NCBI GenBank assembly: GCA_029781035.1
Contig: JAKOXK010000070.1
Coordinates: forward strand, 1 to 64,000
DNA from: Armatimonadota bacterium
Lineage (GTDB): Bacteria > Armatimonadota > Fimbriimonadia > Fimbriimonadales > Fimbriimonadaceae
DNA: 64,000 bases
Direction: 5' to 3'
Position numbers and translations under genes: made by a program. Position 1 is the first letter of the stretch. Every line of letters begins with the position of its first letter. Positions 51,065 through 59,743 of this stretch are shown here, piece after piece. Under the pieces are notes generated by a model. The model worked only from the letters and a program-made list of their open reading frames with translations. It was not told the origin of the DNA and did not search any database.

Positions 51065-51119
51065 AGGAGAAGCTGTGTTTCATACCTCTCCTCAGGCCCG
51101 GCGATGCCGGGCTTCTCCT
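51065..51119 (+). promoter_or_regulatory. Competing hairpins in the leader of the M20 peptidase gene
   Basis: AGGAGAAGC (51065-51073) can pair with GCTTCTCCT (51111-51119). The last part of that site overlaps a strong hairpin, GCCCGGC (51096-51102) with GCCGGGC (51106-51112), followed by TTCTCCTTTG. A nearer TCTCCT at about 51087-51092 is a third partner. Two exclusive folds, one terminator-like, lie 65 bp before the ATG at 51183, an attenuator-like arrangement. Confidence 0.35.
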
Positions 51120-51182
51120 TTGAATCGACGTTTCCAGAGACTTCTGGCGCAAGATCCGCCCTGTGGCCGTTAAACTGCCGGC

Positions 51183-52307
51183 ATGATCAATGAGACCCGA
51201 CTCTTAGATCTCTTCAAGAAGCTCATCCTGATCGACGCGCCCGCGCTCCAGGAGGCCCCGTGTGTGGCTTTCACGAGGCGCCACTTGGAAGGTATGGGGC
51301 TCGAGGTCCGAGAGGACGACGCGGGATCCAAGATCGGAGGCAACGCGAACAACCTGATCGCGACGTTGAAGGGGAACAAACCGGGTGCGCCCCGGATCTT
51401 CCTCAGTGCCCACTTCGACACGGTGGAGCCGACTGCCGGCCTGGTCATTGAGGAGCGGGACGGCGTGCTCTATTCCGATGGCACGACCATTCTTGGCGCT
51501 GACGACAAGGCCGGCATGGCTCCGGCCATTGAAGCCGTGCAGTGCTTGATGGAGACGGGTGCCGAGCATGGTGACGTCGTGCTCCTGTTCTCGTGTGCCG
51601 AAGAGATCGGGCTCAAAGGAGCCGAAGCCTTGGCACTTGAGGACCTGGATCTCGACTTTGGCTATGTGTTGGACACTGGCCCGCCAGTCGGCAGCTTCGT
51701 CACCCGCACCGCGAACCACGACAAGATCGATTTCGTGGTTCACGGCAAACCAGCCCACGCCGGCAAAGATCCGGAAAACGGGATCAACGCCATCTCGGTC
51801 GCAGCCGACGCCGTCAGCAAGATCAAAGTCGGGCGTATTGGAGTCGAGACGACCAACAACCTCGGCATCATTGAAGGCGGTACTGCAGTCAACGTAGTCT
51901 GCCCATCGGTCAAGATCCGAGGCGAAGCACGATCGACCAGCCTCGACGAACTTGACCGTGTCGTCGAGGAGATGAAGGAGGCCTTTCGTGTTGCGGCCAG
52001 AGACTGGGGAACAACCGTCGACATCGACCACGAAAGGCACTACGTCGCCTACGACATCGCCCACGACAGTCAGGTGGTCCGCGTGGCTCAGGCCGCAGCC
52101 CGCAACTTGGGTTACTCGGGCGACTTGCGGACGACGCTTGGTGGCAGCGACGCTAACGTCTACAATCAGAAGGGCGTACCCACGATCGTCGTGGCCACTG
52201 GCATGGAGAAGATCCACACCCATGAAGAGCGCGTGTCGCGGGCCGACCTCGTGGCGACCGCAAGGCTCGCCTACGAACTGATCGTTGAAGCCGCTCGGAC
52301 GGATTGA
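51183..52307 (+). CDS. M20-family metallopeptidase, PepT-like
   Basis: A 374-aa di-zinc peptidase. SAHFDTVEPT (His, Asp), ILGADDKAGM (bridging Asp), CAEEIGLKG (Glu pair) and DTGPPVG are the M20 metal and catalytic sites. HGKPAHAGKDPENGINAI is the dimerisation-domain motif. TLGGSDANVYNQKGVPTIV and HTHEERVS complete the C-terminal site. The sequence pattern is of tripeptidase-T-like M20B peptidases. No signal peptide, so cytoplasmic. Confidence 0.88.
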   Translation: MINETRLLDLFKKLILIDAPALQEAPCVAFTRRHLEGMGLEVREDDAGSKIGGNANNLIATLKGNKPGAPRIFLSAHFDTVEPTAGLVIEERDGVLYSDGTTILGADDKAGMAPAIEAVQCLMETGAEHGDVVLLFSCAEEIGLKGAEALALEDLDLDFGYVLDTGPPVGSFVTRTANHDKIDFVVHGKPAHAGKDPENGINAISVAADAVSKIKVGRIGVETTNNLGIIEGGTAVNVVCPSVKIRGEARSTSLDELDRVVEEMKEAFRVAARDWGTTVDIDHERHYVAYDIAHDSQVVRVAQAAARNLGYSGDLRTTLGGSDANVYNQKGVPTIVVATGMEKIHTHEERVSRADLVATARLAYELIVEAARTD

Positions 52308-52574
52308 AGAACACCGGATAGGGCAGACCGGGATGCGCAGACTGGGCATGACGATGTCCTCGATGTCCCCAGCGTCAACGACGGAGGGGACATCATCGGC
52401 GTCGGGATCCTCGGCAACCACTAAAACGCCGTTCTCTTGGGAAGGACTTACTGAGATTCAGCCCCTGCATCCCCACGTCGGTGCCACGATTGTGCGCAAC
52501 GACGTCCCATCTTGAAGCGTCCATAATGCTAAGATGCCGGTGGATGGCCGGTGTCGGCCTTTGGAGGATCAAGG

Positions 52575-53171
52575 ATGAACAGAAAAGCAAGCCTCGCCTT
52601 CGCGTCCCTACTTGTCGTTGGCTTTGCCAGCCTGTCCAACGCGCAGGCGGCTAAGAACACGACGGCCATGAACTACGATCCGTCTGGCGGAGTCTCAACG
52701 ACGGCGCAGATGGGAGGATACGGCAAGCCGATGGGCCTTTCCGTCAGAGTCGGCGTGTGGTACCCCTCGAACGGCGACGCCCGTACCGTCGAAGGACAGG
52801 GCTGGTTCGCAGGTGGCCTTGAGTACAAGGGCGGCGACCTTAAGTACAGCAGTTCCGACCCCCGTTACAGCGCCATTTGGACTGTCTCACTCGACTACTA
52901 CGGCAAGGGCAGCTACAGCAATGTGCCGCTCCTCATCAACTACGTCGGACGCACGGACCAGATCTACTACACGGTCGGCGCAGGCGCAGGTTTTGGCCGT
53001 GTTCCTAAAGACGCCGGCGGATCGACGAGCGACACTGAGTTCGCTTTCCAGGCTGGTGTCGGCTACGACTTCACGAAGAGCCAGATGCCGCTGTTCGTCG
53101 AGTTGAAGTACTTTGGGAGTTCCGAGAGCAAGCTCGGTGGCTTCGGCATCTACGCCGGCGCACGTTTCTAG
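52575..53171 (+). CDS. Small outer-membrane beta-barrel protein
   Basis: A 198-aa protein from ATG 52575 (GGAGG at 52563-52567). Signal peptide residues 1-24 (ending SNAQA). The mature part alternates polar and aromatic residues in short strands (GLSVRVGVWYP, QIYYTVGAGAGFGR, GFGIYAGARF) and ends in Arg-Phe, the C-terminal signature of barrel proteins. Eight strands seem likely. The family is not identified. It is a single gene followed by a strong hairpin. Confidence 0.7.
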   Translation: MNRKASLAFASLLVVGFASLSNAQAAKNTTAMNYDPSGGVSTTAQMGGYGKPMGLSVRVGVWYPSNGDARTVEGQGWFAGGLEYKGGDLKYSSSDPRYSAIWTVSLDYYGKGSYSNVPLLINYVGRTDQIYYTVGAGAGFGRVPKDAGGSTSDTEFAFQAGVGYDFTKSQMPLFVELKYFGSSESKLGGFGIYAGARF

Positions 53172-53193
53172 TCTCAATCCACTCTCGCGCAGA

Positions 53194-53227
53194 AGGCCTT
53201 GCGCCCCCTCGTCGGGGTGCAGGGCCT
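53194..53227 (+). terminator. Hairpin after the beta-barrel gene
   Basis: AGGCCTTGCGCCCC and GGGGTGCAGGGCCT pair at about 12 of 14 positions around CTCGTC. It lies 23 bp after the stop codon. There is no clear T-run, so termination may be Rho-assisted. Confidence 0.55.
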
Positions 53228-53351
53228 CTTGCTGTTGGTGACCGCTTGCTGTGCTAAGGGGCGAAAAGCATATCAGGGCCCGATTGGCACCTGGCATGAC
53301 CCGTGTCATAGCTTCTACATAAGGCTTCACTGATATACAGGGCCAAGTTCG

Positions 53352-54461
53352 ATGCAGTACCCAGCCGTAGACCCCATTCCCATTCCAGCGCCTGTGTGGC
53401 TGATGAAGCTATTGAGCGACGTCACACTCGCGCTTCACTTTTCGGCGGTGATGCTCCTCGTCGGCAGCTTGGCACTGGTCTGTTTCCACAGCCTTGTCGG
53501 CAGAAGCCGTAAGAGCGAAGTTCAGTCGAACACCGCCTACGTGCTCGCCCGTAGGATGCCGGTCATCATGACCTGGGTCATCAACCTGGGCGTGCCTCCG
53601 TTGCTCTTCGCCCAAGTCCTGTACGGACGTGCGATCTACTCCAGCAGTGTCCTGATCGGTGTCCTCTGGTTCTCCGTGATCCTTCTTGTGATGTTGGACT
53701 ACTGGCTCCTTTACCGTGTGGTCGCGGCGATGGAAGCCAAGAAGCCTGCATGGTGGATCGCCCTGATCGCCCTTTTCATAACGCTGGGCATCGGTCAGAT
53801 CTACTCGATGAACATGACCCTCATGCTCCGGCCCGAAGTCTGGCGCGAGATGTACAACGCCCGTCCGACCGGTTTGCAGGGTGTCCACGGAGACCCGACG
53901 ATGATGTCCCGATGGCTCTTCGTGATGGCGGGCGGTCTCGTCTTCGGCGGCCTCTGGGCCCTGCTGCTCTCGAACATGAGGCACATCTCTGAGGGAGTCC
54001 AAAAGACCTTGAGGCAAAGCGGTGGCCTGACCGCGGTGATTGGCATCGTGATACAGGGCTACTGCGCGATGCTGGTGAACCAGGGCCAGTCCGACGCCGT
54101 CCGTCAGGGCCTGGAGTCGAACAGCCTCTACCACATCTCAGGGCTGCTCTACTCCGGTATGGCGAGCTTGACGCTCCTCACTGCCGGCTTCCAGGCGTTC
54201 AAGAAGTCAGGCCTCGTATTTGGCATCGCCAGCCTCCTCACGGGGTTTGTCGCGATCGCGGGAGCGGTGGTCTACCGCGACGGGATCCGCGACCTGACCC
54301 TTTTTGGAAAGGGGTACGACGTCTGGAACCGGACTGAGTACAGCAACTGGTTCGTGGTCGGCCTGTTCCTTCTGCTTTTCGTCCTGATGATCGCCGCGAT
54401 CGTCTGGCTTCTCAACGTGATGCGGCGGGCGACACCGCCCGCCGAGCAGGTGGTTTCATGA
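53352..54461 (+). CDS. Polytopic membrane protein of an electron-transfer operon
   Basis: A 369-aa protein with about nine transmembrane helices, several containing His, Met or Trp residues suited to haem or quinone contact (VTLALHFSAVMLLVG, YSMNMTLML). It has no CxxCH. It resembles a CydA-like core in general plan but is not firmly assigned. It is the first gene of a four-gene operon: its stop overlaps the Rieske start as ATGA. It probably forms part of a quinol-oxidising complex. Confidence 0.6.
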   Translation: MQYPAVDPIPIPAPVWLMKLLSDVTLALHFSAVMLLVGSLALVCFHSLVGRSRKSEVQSNTAYVLARRMPVIMTWVINLGVPPLLFAQVLYGRAIYSSSVLIGVLWFSVILLVMLDYWLLYRVVAAMEAKKPAWWIALIALFITLGIGQIYSMNMTLMLRPEVWREMYNARPTGLQGVHGDPTMMSRWLFVMAGGLVFGGLWALLLSNMRHISEGVQKTLRQSGGLTAVIGIVIQGYCAMLVNQGQSDAVRQGLESNSLYHISGLLYSGMASLTLLTAGFQAFKKSGLVFGIASLLTGFVAIAGAVVYRDGIRDLTLFGKGYDVWNRTEYSNWFVVGLFLLLFVLMIAAIVWLLNVMRRATPPAEQVVS

Positions 54462-54946
54462 GCGAGTCCGTCCACACTCAAGACCTCCCGATGGATCCCG
54501 AGAGCGAAGGCTTCACTCGGAGAGGGTTCGTCAAGTACGCGATAGGCGGCGTCGGCCTCGCCTATGCCTGTGCCATCGGCTATCCCATCTACCGGTATTT
54601 GAATTCGCCGGTCGAAGAGTCGATGGCGATGGCTGCGGTCAAGGAAGTGACGCTCCCTGACGCCGACAAGTTGCCCAAGGGCTCAGCGCTCGTCTTCAAG
54701 TTCGGCGTCAAGCCAGCCCTGCTGATCCACCATCCGGACGACTCATGGACCGCTCTGACCGCGGTCTGCACACACATGGGCTGTACAGTCGCCTACGATC
54801 CGGGCAAGACGAAGATCGTCTGCCACTGCCATGGCGGCACGTACGACCCCAAGACGGGAGAGAACCTGTCCGGGCCCCCGCCAAGACCCTTGAAGAAGTT
54901 CGACGTCGTGATGGCGGCAGGGAGCGTCACCGTCAAGAGGATTTAG
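54458..54946 (+). CDS. Rieske [2Fe-2S] protein of a bc-type complex
   Basis: A 162-aa protein. A Tat-like N-terminus (FTRRGFVKYAIGG) precedes one hydrophobic anchor at about residues 27-46. The Rieske cluster ligands are CTHMGC and CHCHGGTYDP, separated by ~20 residues, with the Pro loop GPPPRPL. It transfers electrons from quinol at the Qo site of cytochrome b to cytochrome c. It sits immediately before the cytochrome b gene. Confidence 0.93.
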   Translation: MSESVHTQDLPMDPESEGFTRRGFVKYAIGGVGLAYACAIGYPIYRYLNSPVEESMAMAAVKEVTLPDADKLPKGSALVFKFGVKPALLIHHPDDSWTALTAVCTHMGCTVAYDPGKTKIVCHCHGGTYDPKTGENLSGPPPRPLKKFDVVMAAGSVTVKRI

Positions 54947-54948
54947 CG

Positions 54949-56019
54949 ATGGCCAAGAGAAGCGATTACTGGATCGACCGGTTCGGCATTGGCGACGCGA
55001 TCGCCTATGCCAAGAAGAAGTCGGTTCCCCTCCACAAGCATAGTTTTTGGTACTACTGGGGCGGCATCTCGCTGTTCTGCTTTCTCGTCCAGGTGGTGAC
55101 TGGGATCCTCTTGATGGTGTACTACCGGCCGGGCCCCGAGGCCTTTGAGTCTGTCCGCCAGATCACGTACTCCATCCACTTTGGTTGGCTGATCCGGTCC
55201 GTGCACAACTGGTCCGCCAATTTGTTCCTCCTGTCCGTGTTCGTCCACATGTTCTCGGTCTTCTTCATGAAGGCGTACCGCGGCCCGCGCGAGTTCGGGT
55301 GGCTGTCTGGGATCCTGCTCCTGATGGTTGGGCTGATCTTTGGATTCAGTGGCTACCTGTTGCCGATGGACGATCTGGCCTTCTTCGCGACGAAGGTCGG
55401 ACTTGAGATCCCAAGTGCGGTGCCGATCATTGGCCCACCGATCGCCAACCTGATGCGAGGTGGCTTGGAGGTCAGCGAGTTCACCGTACAAAGGTTCTTT
55501 GCCCTGCACGCGGTGATCCTGCCGCTCCTCTTCTTGCCGATCCTCGGCCTCCACTTGTGGCTCGTGCAAAAGCACGGCAACGCGTCTCCCCCGTCGGAAG
55601 AAGCCAAGCCCGAGGCTGAGCGCAAGTCGATCCCGTTCTTCCCGAACTTCCTGGCGAAAGACCTCGCGATGTGGCTGATCACCCTCAACGTGATCGCGCT
55701 CTTTGCGGCGGTCTTTCCATGGCAACTCGGCGAAGCGGCGGATCCGCTCCGCCCAGCGCCCCTGGGAATCCACCCCGAGTGGTACTTCATGAGCCAGTTC
55801 CAGACCCTGAAGTTCATGGGCAAGATGTTCCCTGGCTACGCTGGCGAGGCCATCGGAATGACGCTGTTCACCTTGGGGATGGTGCTGTGGATACTCATTC
55901 CGTTCTACGACACCAGGGACAAGACCGCCCTCCGGGCGAAGAGGACCACCTATTTCGGTCTTCTCGTCGTGGGCATCTTGCTCCTCACGACCATCTGGGG
56001 CTACTTAGGAGTCCGTTAG
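54949..56019 (+). CDS. Cytochrome b of a bc-type quinol:cytochrome c complex
   Basis: A 356-aa protein from ATG 54949, two bases after the Rieske stop. The N-terminal half holds four helices with haem-ligating His pairs: SIHFGWLIRSVHNWSANL and FVHMFSVFF, then FALHAVILPLL and LGLHLWLV. The C-terminal part corresponds to subunit IV-like helices and contains PEWYFMSQF, the PEWY Qo-site motif. N- and C-terminal domains are fused in one chain, as in bc1 types. Confidence 0.93.
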   Translation: MAKRSDYWIDRFGIGDAIAYAKKKSVPLHKHSFWYYWGGISLFCFLVQVVTGILLMVYYRPGPEAFESVRQITYSIHFGWLIRSVHNWSANLFLLSVFVHMFSVFFMKAYRGPREFGWLSGILLLMVGLIFGFSGYLLPMDDLAFFATKVGLEIPSAVPIIGPPIANLMRGGLEVSEFTVQRFFALHAVILPLLFLPILGLHLWLVQKHGNASPPSEEAKPEAERKSIPFFPNFLAKDLAMWLITLNVIALFAAVFPWQLGEAADPLRPAPLGIHPEWYFMSQFQTLKFMGKMFPGYAGEAIGMTLFTLGMVLWILIPFYDTRDKTALRAKRTTYFGLLVVGILLLTTIWGYLGVR

Positions 56020-56029
56020 GAGCAGAGAG

Positions 56030-57415
56030 ATGAACTATCCAGTCTGGGAAGTGCCCGTCATCGGCGGCCCTTGGGTCATCGGCATCGTTTCGATCTTCCA
56101 CGTACTCATCGCGTGGTTCGCCGTCGGTGGTGGCCTGTACCTGCCGTTGGCGGAAAGGAAGCTCTACAAAGAAGGCAAGGAGGAGTGGCTACCGGTCTTG
56201 ATGCGGCACTCGCGGTTCTTCCTCGTCCTCACCAGCGCGTTTGGCGCGGTCTCAGGAGTCGGCATCTGGTTTTCGATCGGCCTTGTCCAACCTGAGGCCA
56301 CTTCGACCCTGATCCACAACTTCGTCTTTGGGTGGGCGATGGAATGGGTGTTCTTTGTGATCGAGTTGGCGAGCGCCGCCGTCTACTACTACACGTGGAA
56401 CCGCGTACCACGAGAGCTGCACTTGAAGGTCGGCTACGTTTACGCGATCTCCTCGTTCCTGACCCTCGTCATCATCAATGGCATCCTCGCCTTCATGTTG
56501 ACGCCAGGCAGACCGTGGCTCGATGTGGCGGGAACGGGACATGAAGCCAGCCGGTTCTGGCTTGCTTTCTTCAACCCGACCTACTTCCCTTCGCTCGTAC
56601 TCCGGAGCTTGGCGTGCCTGTCGCTGGCAGGTGTCTATGCGCTGATCACCTATTCGAGGGTGGACGACCCAGCGCTCGAGAAGACGAAGATCTCGATGAT
56701 CCGGTGGAGCGCCCAATGGCTGTTGCCGATGGTGCTTCTGCTGCCGGTCGTTCTCGCTTGGTTCCTGCTCATGATCCCGAACGAGAGCCGGGTGATCCTG
56801 CAGCAGGGCATGACGACGATTGGGATTGGCGCCTTTACGCAGGTGACGCGCATCGCGATGTTGACGGTCTTGACGACTTTCACGATCGCCGGTGTCGTCT
56901 ACTTCTTTGCCTACCAGTCGCCGAAAGACTTCTCTCTTGGTCACGCCATCGCCGTACTCGGATTGGCGGTCGTGGCCACCGCTTCGACGGAATACGCCCG
57001 CGAGACTATCCGCAAGCCCTTTGTCATTGAAGGGCACATGTACTCGAACGGCATCAGGAAGTCCGACGTGGACAAGATCAACAGTCAGGGATACTTGACG
57101 GCCTCCATGTGGACTCCGGACACGATGGATCCCGTTAAGCGTGGCGAATACGTGTTCCGAGGACAGTGCATGAGTTGCCACACCGTCTCGGGCTACCGCT
57201 CGATGAAGCGGCTACTCCAACAGCGCGACGAAAAAGCGATCAAGAAGCTGTTGGAGATGCTCCACAACCCGCCAAAGGACTCGCCTTACGTCAAGTACAT
57301 GCCTCCGCTTGTCGGAACGCCTGAAGAGATCGACAACCTGGCTGTCTACCTGACCACGCTGTCCAAGCCGCCAATTCCGGCCTCGGGCGCAAACGGCCCC
57401 ATGGCGTCACGATAG
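56030..57415 (+). CDS. CydA-like membrane protein fused to a C-terminal cytochrome c domain
   Basis: A 461-aa protein. About nine transmembrane helices in the first ~330 residues resemble cytochrome bd subunit I: SIFHVLIAWFAVGGG has a His near residue 23 at the CydA haem-ligand position, and FGWAMEWVFFVIELASAA carries a conserved Glu. The C-terminal domain has CMSCH at 380-384 and a Met at 424 (KYMPPL) as the sixth ligand, a single haem c. It ends the operon with Rieske and cytochrome b, so it may take electrons from the bc core to a terminal acceptor. Confidence 0.8.
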   Translation: MNYPVWEVPVIGGPWVIGIVSIFHVLIAWFAVGGGLYLPLAERKLYKEGKEEWLPVLMRHSRFFLVLTSAFGAVSGVGIWFSIGLVQPEATSTLIHNFVFGWAMEWVFFVIELASAAVYYYTWNRVPRELHLKVGYVYAISSFLTLVIINGILAFMLTPGRPWLDVAGTGHEASRFWLAFFNPTYFPSLVLRSLACLSLAGVYALITYSRVDDPALEKTKISMIRWSAQWLLPMVLLLPVVLAWFLLMIPNESRVILQQGMTTIGIGAFTQVTRIAMLTVLTTFTIAGVVYFFAYQSPKDFSLGHAIAVLGLAVVATASTEYARETIRKPFVIEGHMYSNGIRKSDVDKINSQGYLTASMWTPDTMDPVKRGEYVFRGQCMSCHTVSGYRSMKRLLQQRDEKAIKKLLEMLHNPPKDSPYVKYMPPLVGTPEEIDNLAVYLTTLSKPPIPASGANGPMASR

Positions 57416-57436
57416 TCTGGTCAGGACTCTGACCAA

Positions 57437-57469
57437 GCCGCTCCTTGCCGCACTCGGCAGGGGCGGTTT
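57437..57469 (+). terminator. Terminator of the bc/CydA-like operon
   Basis: GCCGCTCCTTGCCG (57437-57450) and CGGCAGGGGCGG (57455-57466) form a long GC-rich hairpin with loop CACT, followed by TTTCCG. It lies 22 bp past the stop codon. Confidence 0.7.
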
Positions 57470-57608
57470 CCGTTCGTCGCGGCTCAAAGAGTGCAGTTAA
57501 GACTCAGGCCGCCGCGACCCGGCCTTGGAACATGGGCCGTTTGAGCCGACTATGAACTGAAGGACGGTATCTTAAAGATTCACCCCGTTCATCCACCGGA
57601 GATTGAAT

Positions 57609-58733
57609 TTGGCCACGACGGAAGCCGACCAGCGTAAGAAAAAGAGCGATGCCTTTCAATATGGGACGTACAGTGCCAAGCTGACGGCCGACGACCACAA
57701 GGAGATGCTTCTCCAGCTTTACCTCGCGCGGTACTTCGATGTCAGGCTCATAAAAGAAAAGAAGCGAGGCCGCCTGACCGGCACCCTCTACTCCAGCCAC
57801 AATCAAGAGGCGGTCTTGGTCGGTTCACTGTACGGCCTGAAGCCAAAGGACTGGATCAGCCCAATCCACCGGGACATGCCTGCCTTCTTCATGAAGGACA
57901 TCAAGGCTGGATGGCGCAACCTCGACCGGATGGGCATGAGCGTCCAGCAGGTCTGTGCCCAAGTCTGGGGGCGGGTGGACTCGCCGGGGCGCGCTCGGGA
58001 CAACTGGTCGCACATCGGTTCCCGTTCGAAACACATCATCCACTCCACGTCGATGTTGGCGGGCACGATCCCAGCCGCGGCCGGTGTGGCTTACGCCGAC
58101 CGACTGAGTGGCGGTGACGCAGTGGTCTTGACATACAACGGCGAAGGTTCAACGGCACAAGGCGTGTTCCATGAGGCCATCAACTTCGCAGCCGTCCACA
58201 GCCTGCCTGTCGTCACCGTGATTGAGAACAACCAGTGGGCTTACGGTACGCCGACCTACTTGGAGTACTCGCAAGAGGACTTCGCAAGACGTGCAGACGG
58301 GTATGGCATTCCTGGGCTGGTCGCCGACGGCCAAAACGTCCTGGACGTATACGACAAGGTTCTCGAAGCCGTTGACTACGCTCGAAGTGGCAAGGGCCCC
58401 AGCATCGTTGAGTGCAAGACTTTCCGCGCCTATGGACACGGAGACCACGACGACGACCGCGCTGCCCGATACCGACCCAAAGAAGAGGTCGAGGCTGGCA
58501 GGGCACGCGACCCCATCGCAGTGATGAAGCGCATTATGGTTGAGCGGGGACTCATGACCCAAAAGGAGGCCGCGACCTACGCCGCCGAAGGCAAGAGCGC
58601 TTCCGAGGTGTCCAACGAGGACTTTCCACCGGATGTCGTCGCCTACTTGTCGGAAGGCATCGAGTTTGCGATCAACTCACCCTTGCCTCCAGCCGAAGAG
58701 GGAGGCATGTGGGTCTTCCGGGAGGAGAACTGA
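57609..58733 (+). CDS. 2-oxo-acid (pyruvate/branched-chain) dehydrogenase E1 alpha subunit
   Basis: A 374-aa protein from TTG 57609, chosen because GGAG lies 7 bases upstream; the in-frame TTG at 57603 is too close to it. The thiamine-diphosphate-binding motif is GEGSTAQGVFHEAINFA near residue 180 and ends ENNQ (ENNQWAYGTP). SKHIIHSTSMLAGTIPAAAG is the conserved stretch before it. RAYGHGDHDDD replaces the usual RxxGHSxxDD phosphorylation-loop. It pairs with the beta gene, whose ATG overlaps the stop by one base. E2 and E3 are not in the window. Confidence 0.9.
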   Translation: MATTEADQRKKKSDAFQYGTYSAKLTADDHKEMLLQLYLARYFDVRLIKEKKRGRLTGTLYSSHNQEAVLVGSLYGLKPKDWISPIHRDMPAFFMKDIKAGWRNLDRMGMSVQQVCAQVWGRVDSPGRARDNWSHIGSRSKHIIHSTSMLAGTIPAAAGVAYADRLSGGDAVVLTYNGEGSTAQGVFHEAINFAAVHSLPVVTVIENNQWAYGTPTYLEYSQEDFARRADGYGIPGLVADGQNVLDVYDKVLEAVDYARSGKGPSIVECKTFRAYGHGDHDDDRAARYRPKEEVEAGRARDPIAVMKRIMVERGLMTQKEAATYAAEGKSASEVSNEDFPPDVVAYLSEGIEFAINSPLPPAEEGGMWVFREEN

Positions 58734-59743
58734 TGGCCGTCGCCGAACAAGTCTCGAGCAAAAAGAACTACCTGACGGCCCTGAAAGAGGCCGTTTTCGA
58801 GGAGATGCAGCGCAATCCCGACATGGTCTGCATCGGAGAGGACATCGGGTTTCTTGGTGGCGCGTTCGGTGTCACTGAGGGTCTGAAGGCCATGTACGGC
58901 CCGGAACGGGTCATTGATGCCCCAATCAGCGAGGCCGCTATCGTCGGTGTCGCCTGCGGCATGTGTCTCAACGGCAAGACGACCCTGGTCGAGATGCAGT
59001 TCATCGACTTCATCTCCTGCGGTTTCGACCAGATCGTGAACATGACGGCCACGTACCACTACCGTACGGCGGGCGAGGTCAACATGCCGATGGTCATCCG
59101 TGGCCCGGCTGGCGGATATGGCGGTGGCGCCCTCTACCACAGCCAAATGAATGAAGCTTGGTTCGCTAACTCGCCTGGACTCAAGATCGTGTGCCCGAGC
59201 ACTCCGCGAGACGCCAAGGGCCTGCTCAAAAGTGCCCTCAGGGATCCCAATCCGGTGATGGTCTACGAGATGAAGGAGCTCTACAGGCAGAACAAGATCG
59301 CCGAGGAAGTTCCGGAAGGTGACGCGGCCCTCGTGCCGATCGGCCAGGCTTCGATCCGGCGCGAGGGCGACGACGTCACCCTTGTCACGTACGGGAACAA
59401 CGTCTACCACTGCCTGGCCGCAGCGGACAACCTCGCGGAAGAGGGCTTCAGCGCCGAGGTCCTGGATATTCGCACGCTGGTTCCACTGGACGAAGCGACG
59501 ATCATCGAGTCCCTTAAGAAGACGAACCGTCTGGTCGTCGTCAACGAGGCACCGAGAACTTGTGGCTTTGCTGGCGAGGTACTCGCCCGGATGTCAGAGG
59601 AAGCGTTCGAGTACCTCGATGCACCCCCGGCACGCGTGACTCGGCTCGACACCCCCGTGCCATGGGTGAAACCGCTTGAACTCTACGTGCTTCCTTCGGT
59701 CGAGAAGATCACCGACGCTGCGCTTCGAGTCTGCAAGTTCTGA
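58733..59743 (+). CDS. 2-oxo-acid dehydrogenase E1 beta subunit
   Basis: A 336-aa protein from ATG 58733. IGEDIGFLGGAFGVTEGL, RVIDAPISEAAIVGVA, MQFIDFISCGFDQIVN and GPAGGYGGGALYHSQ are the conserved transketolase-like blocks. DIRTLVPLDEATIIESLKKT and VVNEAPRTCGFAGEV mark the C-terminal transketolase domain. Together with the alpha subunit it decarboxylates a 2-oxo acid; PDH versus branched-chain substrate cannot be decided from sequence alone. Confidence 0.92.
   Translation: MAVAEQVSSKKNYLTALKEAVFEEMQRNPDMVCIGEDIGFLGGAFGVTEGLKAMYGPERVIDAPISEAAIVGVACGMCLNGKTTLVEMQFIDFISCGFDQIVNMTATYHYRTAGEVNMPMVIRGPAGGYGGGALYHSQMNEAWFANSPGLKIVCPSTPRDAKGLLKSALRDPNPVMVYEMKELYRQNKIAEEVPEGDAALVPIGQASIRREGDDVTLVTYGNNVYHCLAAADNLAEEGFSAEVLDIRTLVPLDEATIIESLKKTNRLVVVNEAPRTCGFAGEVLARMSEEAFEYLDAPPARVTRLDTPVPWVKPLELYVLPSVEKITDAALRVCKF

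Noticed and set aside
51204-52421. A 405-aa minus-strand open frame across the M20 peptidase gene
   Set aside because: It is the antisense of a well-recognised peptidase, a typical effect of GC-rich codon use.
52308-52574. Small genes between the M20 peptidase and the beta-barrel gene
   Set aside because: Open frames on both strands are short, Ser/Pro-rich or antisense-like and lack ribosome-binding sites.
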